Shown: positions 9,684 to 19,059, counted from the first letter of the stretch. The stretch is DNA of 64,000 bases from Leptospiraceae bacterium (GCA_022402465.1 JAKRSH010000007.1:186001-250000); one strand, 5' to 3'. Notes: a model not told the origin generated them from the letters alone. Made by a program: numbers and translations.

Positions 9684-12600
9684 CTACAACATTCGTAAAT
9701 CTAAAGTGCAAGGAAAACTAGAATTTTCAACTTTTATTGGAAAAGTCTGGGGAGCCTTTTCGGCATTGTGACCATGTGTCCAAAATCTGTTGATTCTTCT
9801 AGATTCAGCTTCAAATGAATTTACTGGAAAAGTTTCATAGGATCTTCCTCCCGGATGGGAAACATGGTAGGTACAACCACCTATGGATCTCTGGTTCCAA
9901 GTATCATAAACATCGAAAATTAAATCTTGTTGGGCAGGAAGATTTGGGTGCAAAGTAAAAGGTGGAGCCCAAGCCTTGAATCGAACCCCAGCTACATATT
10001 CATTTATGTTATGTGTGGCTTGCAATGGCAATTCGTATCCATTGCAAGATATTTTATATCGATCAGAATTTAATCCATATGCCTTGAGTTCTATTCTTTC
10101 GACTGCAGCATCAACAGACCTTGACGTACCGAATGAACTCGTTTCTTCGCCTAATACATTCCAAGGTTCTAAAGCCATTCTTATTTTGAGTTGGATTCCA
10201 TTGATTTCTAATTTTCCATATTCGGGAAAGCGAAATTCAAAGAATGGATCAAAGTATCTGTCCTCGAAAGCAAATCCATTTTGACGAAGATCACTCAGCA
10301 CCTCTGAAAAATCAGTCCAAACAAAATGTGGCAACAAAAATTTATCATGAAGACTTGTATTCCAGTGGATAGGTTTCCTTTTGTATGGCTTCTCCCAAAA
10401 CATAGCAAGAATTGCTAAGACTAACTCTTGTTGAACGATACTCATTTTAAAATGAGGTGGCATTTCGAAAGCCCTAAACTCTACCAGACCTTGACGACCT
10501 GATGCTGAGCCTGGATCGAATAGCTTATCTATAGAAATTTCTGTTCTATGTGTATTTCCTGTTATATCTACTAATATGTTTCTAAAAAGTCTATCAACAA
10601 GCCAAGGAGAAATATTTTCCTTATCATCAATTTGTTGAAAAGCTATATTTAACTCATGAAGAGAATCCATTCTAGCTTCATCTATTCTTGGTGATTGGGA
10701 AGTTGGACCTATAAATAAGCCAGAGAAAAGATAAGATAATCCTGGATGATTTTGCCAATAGGCAACTATACTTCTTAAGAGATCAGGACGCTTTAGAAAA
10801 GGACTTTCAGCTGGGGTGGATGCTCCAACAGTGATATGATTACCTCCACCTGTGCCTGAATGCCTACCATCTAACATAAACTTTTCGGCAGTTAGTTTAA
10901 AATGCTCAGCAGATTGATAAAGAGTTTCTGTCTTCTCAAGAATTTCTTGGAAGCTGCTGGAAGGATGAAGGTTAACTTCAATCACTCCAGGATCAGGAGT
11001 AATCTGGAATCTCTCTAGTCTCTGGTCACGTATTGGATCATATCCTTCAATTATTACAGATAATCCAGTAGCTTCACATGTCATTTCAACTGCAGTTATC
11101 AATTCCAAAAAAGTTTCTAAATTGTACAAAGGAGGTAAAAATACTCGCAAATTGCCTTTCCTAGGTTCTACACAAAGTGCTGATTTGGAACGTATCTCAG
11201 GAATTGGCTTATCATATAATGCTTGTTTCGCTCTCGCAGTTTCAAGATCTTTCCTGCTTGGTAATTTTTCTTTTTTTGAAAAGGGATCTTCTGGAAAAAG
11301 CGGAACAAATTTTCCATTAATCGAATCAAGAGGAAGTCGAAAGCCTATTGGAGAATCTCCTGGAACTAAATAACATTTCTTTCTTGCAAAAGTCCATTGG
11401 TTGGATATCCACCTTAGATTTACAAAGTCATACTCTAGAGGAAGAACGAATCCAACATTCTCCTTCAGTCCCTTCTCCATGACATGAAGCATTTTTCCTC
11501 GCTCTGATTTTTCATAAGCATTGAGTTCTTTTATTTTCTCTTCAATATCATCTGGAAAATTACCTTCTTTCCAAAGATAGTATACAACATCTTCATAAGT
11601 TGATAGAATAAACTCTGAACTTAATTTTAATTCAGCAGCGAGTGCCTTAGAAAAAATTTCCGCTTCCTTGATTCCATATCCTTTTGGCTCTTTTTCTTTG
11701 GCAAAGAGTTCAGGATTCTTCCAAAGTGGCTCCCCATCCTTTCGCCAATAACAGTTCAAGGACCATCTTGGAATCAATTCTCCAGGATACCATTTTCCTT
11801 GGCAGTACTGCAACATAGCCTTAGTTGAAAATTTTTCTTTAAGATCAAGTAGAAGTTTCTCAGATGTTGCAAATTTATTCTCACCTAAGGCTCCAAAATT
11901 CCACTCATCCGATTCCCTGTTTTCAGTTGAAACAAAAGTAGGCTCTCCACCTATAGTTAGTTGGATGCTATTTTTTTTAATTCTTTCATCTATAGAATAA
12001 CCAAGATCAATAATTTTTTTCCAATCCTCTTCTGCGTAAGGCTTAGTTACTCTAGGACTCTCAGACAATCGCTTCACAACCATTTCAAAATCAAATTCAG
12101 TGTTTGCTTCTTCCACAAAACCAGTTACGGCTGCTGCTGACTCAGGTTCAGGAGTACAAGCCAATGGTATATGACCTTCTCCAGCCATAAGTCCAGAAGT
12201 TGCATCCAAGCCAACCCAACCAGCACCAGGTAGGAAAACTTCGGCCCAAGCATGTAAATCTGTAAAATCTTCTGAAGGTCCTGGAGGTCCATCTATAGGA
12301 ACAACATCGGTTTTCAATTGAATTAAATACCCAGAAACAAACCTCGCCGCAAGTCCCAGATGTCGTAAGACCTGCACCAATAAGAAGGCCGAATCCCGAC
12401 AAGAACCCATTTCACTTTCTAAGGTGGTTTCACAAGATTGGACACCTGGCTCCATCCGGATTATATATTTAACATGGTTAGCAATCTTTTGATTCAATTC
12501 TACTAAGAAATCAATGGTTATCTTAGGAGTTAAATCTATTGTCTTAAGATAGCTACTAAGTAATGGACCTGGATCTTGCTTATTTAAATAAGGAGCTAAT

Positions 12601-12938
12601 TCTTGCTCTAATACATTTGTATATTTGAATGGAAATTTCTCCGCATAACTTTCAATAAAGAAATCAAAGGGATTATAAACTCTCATATCAACGATTAAGT
12701 CAACTTTTACTTCAAACTTATCAGTCTTCTCTGGAAAAACAAATCTTGCTTGGTAATTTCCAAAAGGATCTTGTTGCCAATTGATAAAATGTTCTTCAGG
12801 TAAAACTTTCAATGAATAGGATAAAGTCTGCGTTCGAGAATGGGGAGCAGGTCTTAACCGAATTACGTGAGGAGACAAAGTGATTTTCTTATCATATTGA
12901 TAAGTTGTGCGATGAGTCAAAGAGACTTTGATTGACAT
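9684..12938 (-). CDS. Transglutaminase-like domain fused to DUF2126 (predicted amidoligase)
   Basis: This 1084-residue protein starts with a transglutaminase N-terminal beta domain (1-90) and a transglutaminase core with Cys180 (SCRDSA), His229 (DLHAWAEVF) and Asp245 (GLDATSG). The remaining 750 or so residues are DUF2126, with the landmark GRHSGTGGGNHITVG near residue 690. I take DUF2126 to be the circularly permuted glutamine-synthetase-like ligase described by Iyer and colleagues in their amidoligase survey; this is recall, not a search. A ligase and a peptidase-like domain in one chain suggest that a peptide bond is both made and trimmed or transferred. It sits 2 bases after the alpha-E gene. 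Confidence 0.88.
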   Translation of the reverse strand: MSIKVSLTHRTTYQYDKKITLSPHVIRLRPAPHSRTQTLSYSLKVLPEEHFINWQQDPFGNYQARFVFPEKTDKFEVKVDLIVDMRVYNPFDFFIESYAEKFPFKYTNVLEQELAPYLNKQDPGPLLSSYLKTIDLTPKITIDFLVELNQKIANHVKYIIRMEPGVQSCETTLESEMGSCRDSAFLLVQVLRHLGLAARFVSGYLIQLKTDVVPIDGPPGPSEDFTDLHAWAEVFLPGAGWVGLDATSGLMAGEGHIPLACTPEPESAAAVTGFVEEANTEFDFEMVVKRLSESPRVTKPYAEEDWKKIIDLGYSIDERIKKNSIQLTIGGEPTFVSTENRESDEWNFGALGENKFATSEKLLLDLKEKFSTKAMLQYCQGKWYPGELIPRWSLNCYWRKDGEPLWKNPELFAKEKEPKGYGIKEAEIFSKALAAELKLSSEFILSTYEDVVYYLWKEGNFPDDIEEKIKELNAYEKSERGKMLHVMEKGLKENVGFVLPLEYDFVNLRWISNQWTFARKKCYLVPGDSPIGFRLPLDSINGKFVPLFPEDPFSKKEKLPSRKDLETARAKQALYDKPIPEIRSKSALCVEPRKGNLRVFLPPLYNLETFLELITAVEMTCEATGLSVIIEGYDPIRDQRLERFQITPDPGVIEVNLHPSSSFQEILEKTETLYQSAEHFKLTAEKFMLDGRHSGTGGGNHITVGASTPAESPFLKRPDLLRSIVAYWQNHPGLSYLFSGLFIGPTSQSPRIDEARMDSLHELNIAFQQIDDKENISPWLVDRLFRNILVDITGNTHRTEISIDKLFDPGSASGRQGLVEFRAFEMPPHFKMSIVQQELVLAILAMFWEKPYKRKPIHWNTSLHDKFLLPHFVWTDFSEVLSDLRQNGFAFEDRYFDPFFEFRFPEYGKLEINGIQLKIRMALEPWNVLGEETSSFGTSRSVDAAVERIELKAYGLNSDRYKISCNGYELPLQATHNINEYVAGVRFKAWAPPFTLHPNLPAQQDLIFDVYDTWNQRSIGGCTYHVSHPGGRSYETFPVNSFEAESRRINRFWTHGHNAEKAPQTFPIKVENSSFPCTLDLRML

Positions 12939-12940
12939 TA

Positions 12941-13930
12941 TTATATCCTAAAGAACCTTTCGTGTATCGAATTACCGATTTCATTTAAATGAACTTGAAC
13001 ATCATCTATATATTCATGAAATCCATCTCTAAAAACAATTGCCATTGTTGTTTCATCAATATGCTTCAATGCTTTAACGACTGTTTCTTGGGCAATATTG
13101 GGAGTAGACTTTGAATCCTCTGAGGATACTTTCTTTACATTTTTTTCAATTCCTTCCAAACAAAATCGAATAGAACGTGGAAATTGTTGGTTTTGAATCA
13201 TAAACTCAGCTATATGGAGTGGTACGACTCTTGGATAGATTCGATTGTACATTTCATGAGCACTTGCTGACTTCAATAAAGAAATCCATTGCAATAAATC
13301 CAAGGTGGAACCTACATCTTGTAAGGCAGGCAACAGAATAAAATATTTCATGTCAAGTATTCGAGTAGTTTTGTCAGCACGTTCAAGATTTCTTCCTATC
13401 ATTGCAAAATGCCAAACATCATCATGATTAATAGTTGAATCAGTGGTTCCATTGAACATCTGACAATTGTTACGAACCAAACGAAAGAAATCGCTCAAAT
13501 TCTTTCCTGAATAGGAAGTGAAAGGTGTCGTAAGATTGATATCATCTGGTGGAAGCTTTAAGTAATCCAAGCGAATAGATTTAACTTCCAAATAAAATTC
13601 GTTAAGAACTTCCCACATAGTTGTAGAAATATTTTCACGAATAGTTCTCGCATTTTCTCTAGCTGTTGATATACAAGAAAATATAGAGTTCGGATTGTCC
13701 GTATCGAAGGTTAAGAAACTGATTACATTACCTACTGAAGGATTTTTGTATTTTTTGATAAATAATTCCTGGTCACCAGTAGTATATACCAGTGGCATCC
13801 ATTGATTGGGATATTCATCATTTAAATCCATCATCAATTGATGGTTAACATCTATAAATCGAGAATAATTTTCTGCTCGCTCAATATATCTACTCATCCA
13901 ATAGACAGAACCTGCAACTCTACTTAACAT
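12941..13930 (-). CDS. Stand-alone alpha-E domain protein
   Basis: The all-helical alpha-E protein has 329 residues. Its N-terminus, MLSRVAGSVYWMSRYIERAE, is the family signature and matches the alpha-E half of the fusion gene in the same operon. I place the start at the ATG at 13930 because AAAGGA precedes it at good spacing and the family begins here; a longer frame to 13984 would overlap the upstream gene by 35 bases. The domain is only known as a partner of circularly permuted ATP-grasp ligases; a scaffold or substrate-carrying role is inference. Confidence 0.87.
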   Translation of the reverse strand: MLSRVAGSVYWMSRYIERAENYSRFIDVNHQLMMDLNDEYPNQWMPLVYTTGDQELFIKKYKNPSVGNVISFLTFDTDNPNSIFSCISTARENARTIRENISTTMWEVLNEFYLEVKSIRLDYLKLPPDDINLTTPFTSYSGKNLSDFFRLVRNNCQMFNGTTDSTINHDDVWHFAMIGRNLERADKTTRILDMKYFILLPALQDVGSTLDLLQWISLLKSASAHEMYNRIYPRVVPLHIAEFMIQNQQFPRSIRFCLEGIEKNVKKVSSEDSKSTPNIAQETVVKALKHIDETTMAIVFRDGFHEYIDDVQVHLNEIGNSIHERFFRI

Positions 13931-13949
13931 TTTATTTTCCTTTAAACAA

Positions 13950-15380
13950 TCAACCCATGACCCATGTATCTTTAGACCCACCACCTTGCGAAGAGTTGAC
14001 GACCAAAGAACCTTTCTTTAATGCAACTCTTGTCAAGCCACCTGGCATAATATATACATCTTCACCAAATAAGATAAATGGTCTGAGATCTACATGGCGT
14101 CCTTCTATCTTTTCATCCGCAACCAAAGTGGGAACTCTTGAAAGAGAAAGTACTGGTTGAGCTATGTAGTTTCTTGGATCTTTCTTAATTAATTCCTTAA
14201 AATCAGAAATCTCCTGTGATGTAGCCTTGGGGCCAATAATCATTCCATAACCACCAGCACCATTAGCGGCCTTGACTACTAAATTTCCAATATTATCTAA
14301 TACGAAATCTAAATTCTTTCCCTGGCTACACAAATACGTTGGAACATTAGGGATAATTGTATCTTCACCTAAGTAGTATTTTATGATCTCTGGAACAAAG
14401 GTATAGATAACTTTATCATCTGCAACTCCTGTCCCAGGAGCATTCGCTATTGCTATATTTCCTTTTTTGTAAGCTTCAAAGATACCTGGTACACCGAGAA
14501 GAGAATCCTTACGAAATGCTTTAGGATCCATATAGACATCATCCACTCTTCGATAAATTACATCGACTTTCTTCAAGCCATATGTTGTCTTCATATATAC
14601 TTTATCATTTTCAACAACTAGGTCAGAGCCTTCTACTAAACTAACACCCATTTTCTGAGCAAGAAAAGAATGTTCATAGTATGCGGAATTATAAACTCCA
14701 GGAGTCCAAACTGCAATCACAGGAGCATGTGAATCGGTAAGATACTCTAAGGTATTTCTTAATCTAAAAGGATAATCATAAATTGGACGAATCGATAACT
14801 TTTCAAAAAGTTCCGGAAAAGTCCGTTTCATAACTTCACGGTTCTCTAAAACATAAGATACACCAGATGGACATCTCAGGTTATCTTCTAGAACATAAAC
14901 TATACCTTCTCCATCTCGAACGAGATCCGTCCCTGTAATATGAATCCAAACATCTTTAGCAGGACGAACGCCTATACATTGCTTTAAATATCCCGTACTA
15001 GATTCAATTATTTCTCTTGGAATTACCCCATCTTTTAAAATCTTCTGATCAGAATAAATATCCCTTAGAAAAAGATTTAAAGCAGTTATTCTCTGCTTCA
15101 GACCTTTCTCCATAACTTCCCATTCTTTTTTATTTAAGATTCTTGGAATCACATCAAAAGGCATGATTCTTTCTTCTGCTTCATCATCACCATAAACTGT
15201 AAAGGTGATCCCCATAGAGATTAATGCTTTTTCAGCAGAATTGCTTCTTTTCTTTAATTCCTTTGATCCAAGCAATTCAATTCTATTGCGAAGAAATCCA
15301 TATTCATGACGAGCTTCACCAGAATCCAAAAACATTTCATCGTAAAATTCTTCTGTTTCGTAGTTACCTAACATAAGCAT
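13950..15380 (-). CDS. Circularly permuted ATP-grasp protein, stand-alone form
   Basis: This 476-residue protein is the stand-alone version of the ATP-grasp half of the downstream fusion. Matching landmarks are TVYGDDEAEERIMPFD, CPSGVSYVLENREVM, WTPGVYNSAYYEHSFLA, RRVDDVYMDP, a glycine-rich KAANGAGGYGM and the C-terminal PGGLTRVALKKGSLVVNSS. It is predicted to ligate a carboxylate to an amine with ATP. It is the first gene of the operon; the promoter should lie in the 250-base gap shared with the divergent lipoprotein gene at 15633. Two ATGs, two codons apart, are possible starts. Confidence 0.87.
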   Translation of the reverse strand: MLMLGNYETEEFYDEMFLDSGEARHEYGFLRNRIELLGSKELKKRSNSAEKALISMGITFTVYGDDEAEERIMPFDVIPRILNKKEWEVMEKGLKQRITALNLFLRDIYSDQKILKDGVIPREIIESSTGYLKQCIGVRPAKDVWIHITGTDLVRDGEGIVYVLEDNLRCPSGVSYVLENREVMKRTFPELFEKLSIRPIYDYPFRLRNTLEYLTDSHAPVIAVWTPGVYNSAYYEHSFLAQKMGVSLVEGSDLVVENDKVYMKTTYGLKKVDVIYRRVDDVYMDPKAFRKDSLLGVPGIFEAYKKGNIAIANAPGTGVADDKVIYTFVPEIIKYYLGEDTIIPNVPTYLCSQGKNLDFVLDNIGNLVVKAANGAGGYGMIIGPKATSQEISDFKELIKKDPRNYIAQPVLSLSRVPTLVADEKIEGRHVDLRPFILFGEDVYIMPGGLTRVALKKGSLVVNSSQGGGSKDTWVMG

Positions 15381-15632
15381 TGTCCATCCAACCTATTACT
15401 TGCAAAATTTATACCAATCAAAAAATAAACAAAAAGACCAATTCTATAGCAAGTAGACATAATATTAGGAAACTTATCATTTAAAAGGCTACAGTCTGCG
15501 TAATTTATATACAAATCAGCTTTGCAAAGGAAAGAAATTGAATAAAAAATTGGCGAATTGAACTAATGAGATGCAAATCAATCTAGAAAGTCTAAATGTT
15601 TTATGAGTTGACAATTATATTTTATAAACATA

Positions 15633-15842
15633 ATGGACTGTATGGCATGGTCAATAAAAAAAATATTCATACTACTCTTTTTCATTTTTACACTGATTTC
15701 GGTTTCCTGTAAGAAAAAAGATAAATCGAATGAAAGTAACGCCTTACTGTTGTTACTTTTCGCAGCCTCTCAGCAAGGGGATGGTTGCAATCTTAAGACA
15801 AGCTTTGCTGTTTGTGTTCCTCCAGGAATAGGTGGAGAATAG
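15633..15842 (+). CDS. Small lipoprotein of unknown function
   Basis: The 69-residue product has a basic N-terminus, a hydrophobic core and a relaxed spirochaetal lipobox (LISVSC), after which it is lysine-rich (KKKDKSNESN) and then has a short hydrophobic run (ALLLLLFAAS). Only about 45 residues remain after processing. I do not recognise it. Leptospira genomes contain many such pairs of short lipoprotein plus larger exported protein; here the next gene begins 6 bases after the stop, so the two should be cotranscribed. An ATG three codons later is an alternative start. Confidence 0.6.
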   Translation: MDCMAWSIKKIFILLFFIFTLISVSCKKKDKSNESNALLLLLFAASQQGDGCNLKTSFAVCVPPGIGGE

Positions 15843-15848
15843 AATCTT

Positions 15849-17009
15849 ATGAAAATACTTATTAAATTTAGAAATACCGCATTGATTTTAATCTTGCTCT
15901 TTAGCACTCTAAGTTTGCCAATCCGAAGGACTTCTTGGTTTGATATTCATGCCAATTTTGACTGGCAATTGGATCCCTCACGTCTTTCTGCTAGATTGCA
16001 GGCTGGTGAGTCAGATTGGGGCTTTGTAAGGCAATCGGCATCTTGGGCCAGGGGTAACTCTACTTTTATCGATAATATCTTAAGTGGAATTCGGAACAGC
16101 AATATTTTGAACCAAAATTCCGACCAAGTATTCACAAATCAGACTCTTGGATCTGACAAAAGATTTACACTTCGAATAGAGCTAAATAAAAACTATAGCA
16201 TAGCATCTGGAGCATATACGGGAAATAAAATATTTCAAAATAGATTTGAAATTTGGGATCCCGCAAGTCCAGCGACACCTGCTCTGCAATTGTATTTTAA
16301 TTCAGCGACAGATATAGATGAAACAGGTGCCTTGATGTATTACAATTTAGCCAAATTAAATCCAAATGGGAACTTTTTTGATAATAACACATCTACTGTT
16401 GTTGAAACTTATGTAAATGTAAAACCAAATACTAATGGTCTTAGACGACAAGTTTATACTTGGAAGAATGCTCCGATTTCATCAACATCCATTTCAGATT
16501 CAGGACGGGTTGTTCTGGATGAAGTCTTAGAAAAGACTCAACTTTGCTTTCGAACTGCAGTCAAGATTAACCGAGCAAACTTAAAAACATTGATCAATAA
16601 TGCAACTTTTTCTGGATTTATAAACGGAGCTTGCGGAGGTGCAGATGGAGATCCAATATACTATACTCTTGCCTATATGCAAAAGTTTAGCTCTCCTTTT
16701 CTAACAACTGCGAAATATGGCTGGACAGGTGGATCAACAAAACAAGAAGGTTTTTGTGCTATAGCTTCAACAAACAAAAATTATGGATTATTTGATAACA
16801 GAGGATTTGTTAGAGATGTCGTTGCTTTAGCTGATGTACCAAGCAATTATCCATCACCTAATGTTGGTTCTCCGAATGTTGATGATGCATTTAATCGAAC
16901 CTTTACTGTATCCCAAGGTTCTGGGGGATCGGATGATACATCTAAGGCATTTATAGATGGAATAAATAGCAATGGAAACATTGCATTTAAGACTTCAACG
17001 GCGCCATAA
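15849..17009 (+). CDS. Exported protein of unknown function
   Basis: This 386-residue protein has an N-terminal hydrophobic signal segment (about residues 10-25, ending near LSLPIRR) and a mature part rich in Asn, Ser, Thr and aromatic residues, as in surface or outer-membrane-associated beta proteins. Three or more Cys in the second half (around LCFRTAV, GACGGADG and GFCAIAS) could form disulphides. I see no catalytic motif and no lipobox. It follows the small lipoprotein gene by 6 bases and probably works with it. Confidence 0.65.
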   Translation: MKILIKFRNTALILILLFSTLSLPIRRTSWFDIHANFDWQLDPSRLSARLQAGESDWGFVRQSASWARGNSTFIDNILSGIRNSNILNQNSDQVFTNQTLGSDKRFTLRIELNKNYSIASGAYTGNKIFQNRFEIWDPASPATPALQLYFNSATDIDETGALMYYNLAKLNPNGNFFDNNTSTVVETYVNVKPNTNGLRRQVYTWKNAPISSTSISDSGRVVLDEVLEKTQLCFRTAVKINRANLKTLINNATFSGFINGACGGADGDPIYYTLAYMQKFSSPFLTTAKYGWTGGSTKQEGFCAIASTNKNYGLFDNRGFVRDVVALADVPSNYPSPNVGSPNVDDAFNRTFTVSQGSGGSDDTSKAFIDGINSNGNIAFKTSTAP

Positions 17010-17033
17010 AAATTTATGGAAGATGTTACAATC

Positions 17034-17105
17034 TCGGAGTGACCGGATTTGAACCGGCGACCCCTTGCCCCCCAGACAAGTGCGCTACCGCTGCGCTACA
17101 CCCCG
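17034..17105 (-). tRNA. tRNA-Pro (anticodon GGG)
   Basis: Read on the minus strand, 72 bases fold into a full cloverleaf. The 7-bp acceptor stem is CGGGGTG with CACTCCG, the D-arm stems are GCGC/GCGC, the anticodon stem is CTTGT/GCAAG around the loop CTGGGGG (anticodon GGG), and the T-arm is GCCGG-TTCAAAT-CCGGT. The discriminator base is A, and the CCA end is not encoded. It reads CCC and CCU proline codons. Confidence 0.95.
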
Positions 17106-17158
17106 CGGATTGTTTTTCCAGGTTTATGGAAAATAAGCTAGAGTCAAGATTCTTTCTA

Positions 17159-17668
17159 CTACACTGACAAAGGTTGAGAAGAAGCTAAAAAATCTGGAGA
17201 GATGGCCCAAAGTATTTGGCCCTTGCAAAATTTTTCTTTAGCAACATTCAAAGCTATTGTTGTACCTGGAGAAAAATGGAGATTCTCGGTGAAATGAGAA
17301 TCGCCCAACAATTTTGCAGCAAAGATAGTTATATCAGGATTGTGTGCAACAACTATGATTGCATCAGAATTAGTACAGTAATTTAATTTTGGCAAAACAT
17401 TGGAACAATCACTTCCAGCGCTCAGACTTTCTGCAGAAAATATTCTCTCTGGGCTCATATTAAGTTCTTCGGCTAAGATATGTGCAGTGTGTTTCGTTCT
17501 TTGGTAGGGTGAATGGTAGATTTCTTTTATTTTAATATGGGAGTTGCGTACGAAAGCACCAATCTTGTGGATGTCATCTATGCCCTTTGCAGTCAATGCA
17601 CGCTTTTGATCTGTCGTCTCAAGAGAAGCATCTTCTGCTTCCCCATGTCGAACAAGTATGATCTTCAT
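17159..17668 (-). CDS. sixA: SixA-type phosphohistidine phosphatase
   Basis: This 169-residue single-domain histidine phosphatase opens MKIILVRHGEAED, has the RTKHTAHIL segment and keeps the second His in VVAHNPDITIFA, as in SixA, which removes phosphate from phosphohistidine in HPt or phosphotransferase proteins. I start it at the ATG at 17668 because GGAAG precedes it at good spacing and the RHG motif then lies at the usual position; a frame to 17743 would add 25 unrelated residues. It is divergent from the rppH gene across about 100 bases. Confidence 0.85.
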   Translation of the reverse strand: MKIILVRHGEAEDASLETTDQKRALTAKGIDDIHKIGAFVRNSHIKIKEIYHSPYQRTKHTAHILAEELNMSPERIFSAESLSAGSDCSNVLPKLNYCTNSDAIIVVAHNPDITIFAAKLLGDSHFTENLHFSPGTTIALNVAKEKFCKGQILWAISPDFLASSQPLSV

Positions 17669-17771
17669 GATACTTCCAGTAAATTTTGCATGAATGGGTA
17701 CGGAAACCAAAAAAATATCTTTATTTTGAAATTTTTCTTTCACAGAAAGATTACAAACATCTCATAGAATT

Positions 17772-18263
17772 GTGGTAAAAATGGAAGAAAAACCGTATCG
17801 TCCGAATGTTGGAATGGTTGTTTTCAATCAAGATGGTAAACTTTTGGTTGGAGAGAGATACCAATTCCAAGGTGCGTGGCAATTCCCCCAAGGTGGGATT
17901 GATGAAGGTGAAGAACCAGATAAGGCAGCACTCCGAGAACTTTATGAAGAAGTAGGTATCTCAAAGCCAGAGCTAGTAGCAATTTATCCCGAATGGATTT
18001 TTTATGATTTTCCACCTAATCTAAAGCTACACGGAAAGATGGCAGACTACAAAGGACAAATGCAGAAATGGTATCTTTATTATTGGAATCATCCCGCAAG
18101 TAATTGCAATTTAGATATCCATGAGAGAGAATTTAAACAGGTTCAATTTATGGAATGGGATTTAATCCAAAATTCAATTGTTGAATTTAAGAAAGATGTT
18201 TATAAGAGACTAGAATCTGATTTTAAACCAAAAATAAAAAATTATCTATCTACGAGAAACTAG
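17772..18263 (+). CDS. rppH: RNA pyrophosphohydrolase (Nudix)
   Basis: The 163-residue Nudix hydrolase opens with YRPNVGMVVFN, typical of RppH, and carries a complete Nudix box at 41-62 (GGIDEG...REL.EE.G). RppH trims 5'-triphosphate ends of mRNA to start decay; diadenosine polyphosphate hydrolysis is the alternative activity of the family. The frame begins with GTG at 17772; the ATG at 17781, three codons later, is an equally good start. The acylphosphatase gene follows after 22 bases. Confidence 0.88.
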   Translation: MVKMEEKPYRPNVGMVVFNQDGKLLVGERYQFQGAWQFPQGGIDEGEEPDKAALRELYEEVGISKPELVAIYPEWIFYDFPPNLKLHGKMADYKGQMQKWYLYYWNHPASNCNLDIHEREFKQVQFMEWDLIQNSIVEFKKDVYKRLESDFKPKIKNYLSTRN

Positions 18264-18285
18264 GATTAAGGAACCCTGTAAGACT

Positions 18286-18573
18286 ATGGCAAAAGAAAAA
18301 GAAGTTCGAGCAAGAATCACAATTCGAGGAATAGTGCAAGGAGTAGGTTTTCGCTATTATGTTTTGCAAAAGGCACAAGAATCAAGATTAAAAGGTTACA
18401 CACAGAATCTTCCAAATGGTGAAGTCGAGGTTGTTGTTGAAGGTGAGAAATTGTATATAGAAGATTTCGAGAAGGCAATGCACAGAGGTCCAACTAAAGC
18501 AAAAGTAACAGATGTCAGCACAATTTGGCAAGATGCACAAGGTAGATTCCGTACTTTTGAAATCAAAAGGTAA
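18286..18573 (+). CDS. acyP: Acylphosphatase
   Basis: The 95-residue protein has the family size and fold. The phosphate-binding loop is GIVQGVGFR with catalytic Arg23, and the catalytic Asn41 sits in GYTQNLPNG. It hydrolyses acyl phosphates such as carbamoyl or acetyl phosphate in the cytoplasm. It is probably cotranscribed with rppH. Confidence 0.93.
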   Translation: MAKEKEVRARITIRGIVQGVGFRYYVLQKAQESRLKGYTQNLPNGEVEVVVEGEKLYIEDFEKAMHRGPTKAKVTDVSTIWQDAQGRFRTFEIKR

Positions 18574-18582
18574 GTCGATTTT

Positions 18583-19059
18583 TTAATTCTTTTTCATACT
18601 AACTCCGTAAGATAAGAAATAGGCGGTGTGTGTGAAGTATTTCATCATTCTTATCTTAGAGTCTTCATCAATCTCTTTCACTTCCTCCAGAGCATTCCGC
18701 ATATGATAGAGCCATCTCTCTGCTGCTTTTTCAGCCATATTGAAATTCATATGCCTTCCGATTAAAGCGGGATGCCCTTTTCTGCGAGAATAATAAGCAG
18801 GTCCTCCCATCCTTTGCATAAAAAATTCAACCTGATTTTGGATAGCTTCATCCATAGGCTTGTTCTTGAATATATTCTTAAACCACTTCTCTTCTTCATC
18901 ACTATATACTTTGGAATAAAAACACTTACTTAAATTCCAAAAAGTCTCTTCACCTAGCCGTGTGTAGAGATTCACTTCATCTATACTCATTGCTTCTTTA
19001 AGGGAAAGGCCGGTTTTTTCTTCAATCAAGGAATCTAAATCACTCATGAATTCAAACAT
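18583..19059 (-). CDS. Truncated hemoglobin (group II-like)
   Basis: This 158-residue globin has the group II (GlbO-like) signature: FFMQRMGGPAYYSRRKGHP followed by the proximal histidine His103 in LIGRHMNFN, and a Trp (AERWLYHMRNAL) in the expected place in helix G. It probably binds O2 or NO using heme, which the cluster at 46756-55449 would supply. The first 30 residues are an extension before the globin fold; an internal ATG at residue 5 is possible. It is convergent with acyP, only 9 bases apart. Confidence 0.85.
   Translation of the reverse strand: MFEFMSDLDSLIEEKTGLSLKEAMSIDEVNLYTRLGEETFWNLSKCFYSKVYSDEEEKWFKNIFKNKPMDEAIQNQVEFFMQRMGGPAYYSRRKGHPALIGRHMNFNMAEKAAERWLYHMRNALEEVKEIDEDSKIRMMKYFTHTAYFLSYGVSMKKN

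Noticed and set aside
6274-15380. An NTN-hydrolase (Anbu-like) peptidase as part of the amidoligase operon
   Set aside because: I looked through the operon and its neighbours; no gene with a proteasome-like N-terminal Thr/Ser/Cys nucleophile is present.
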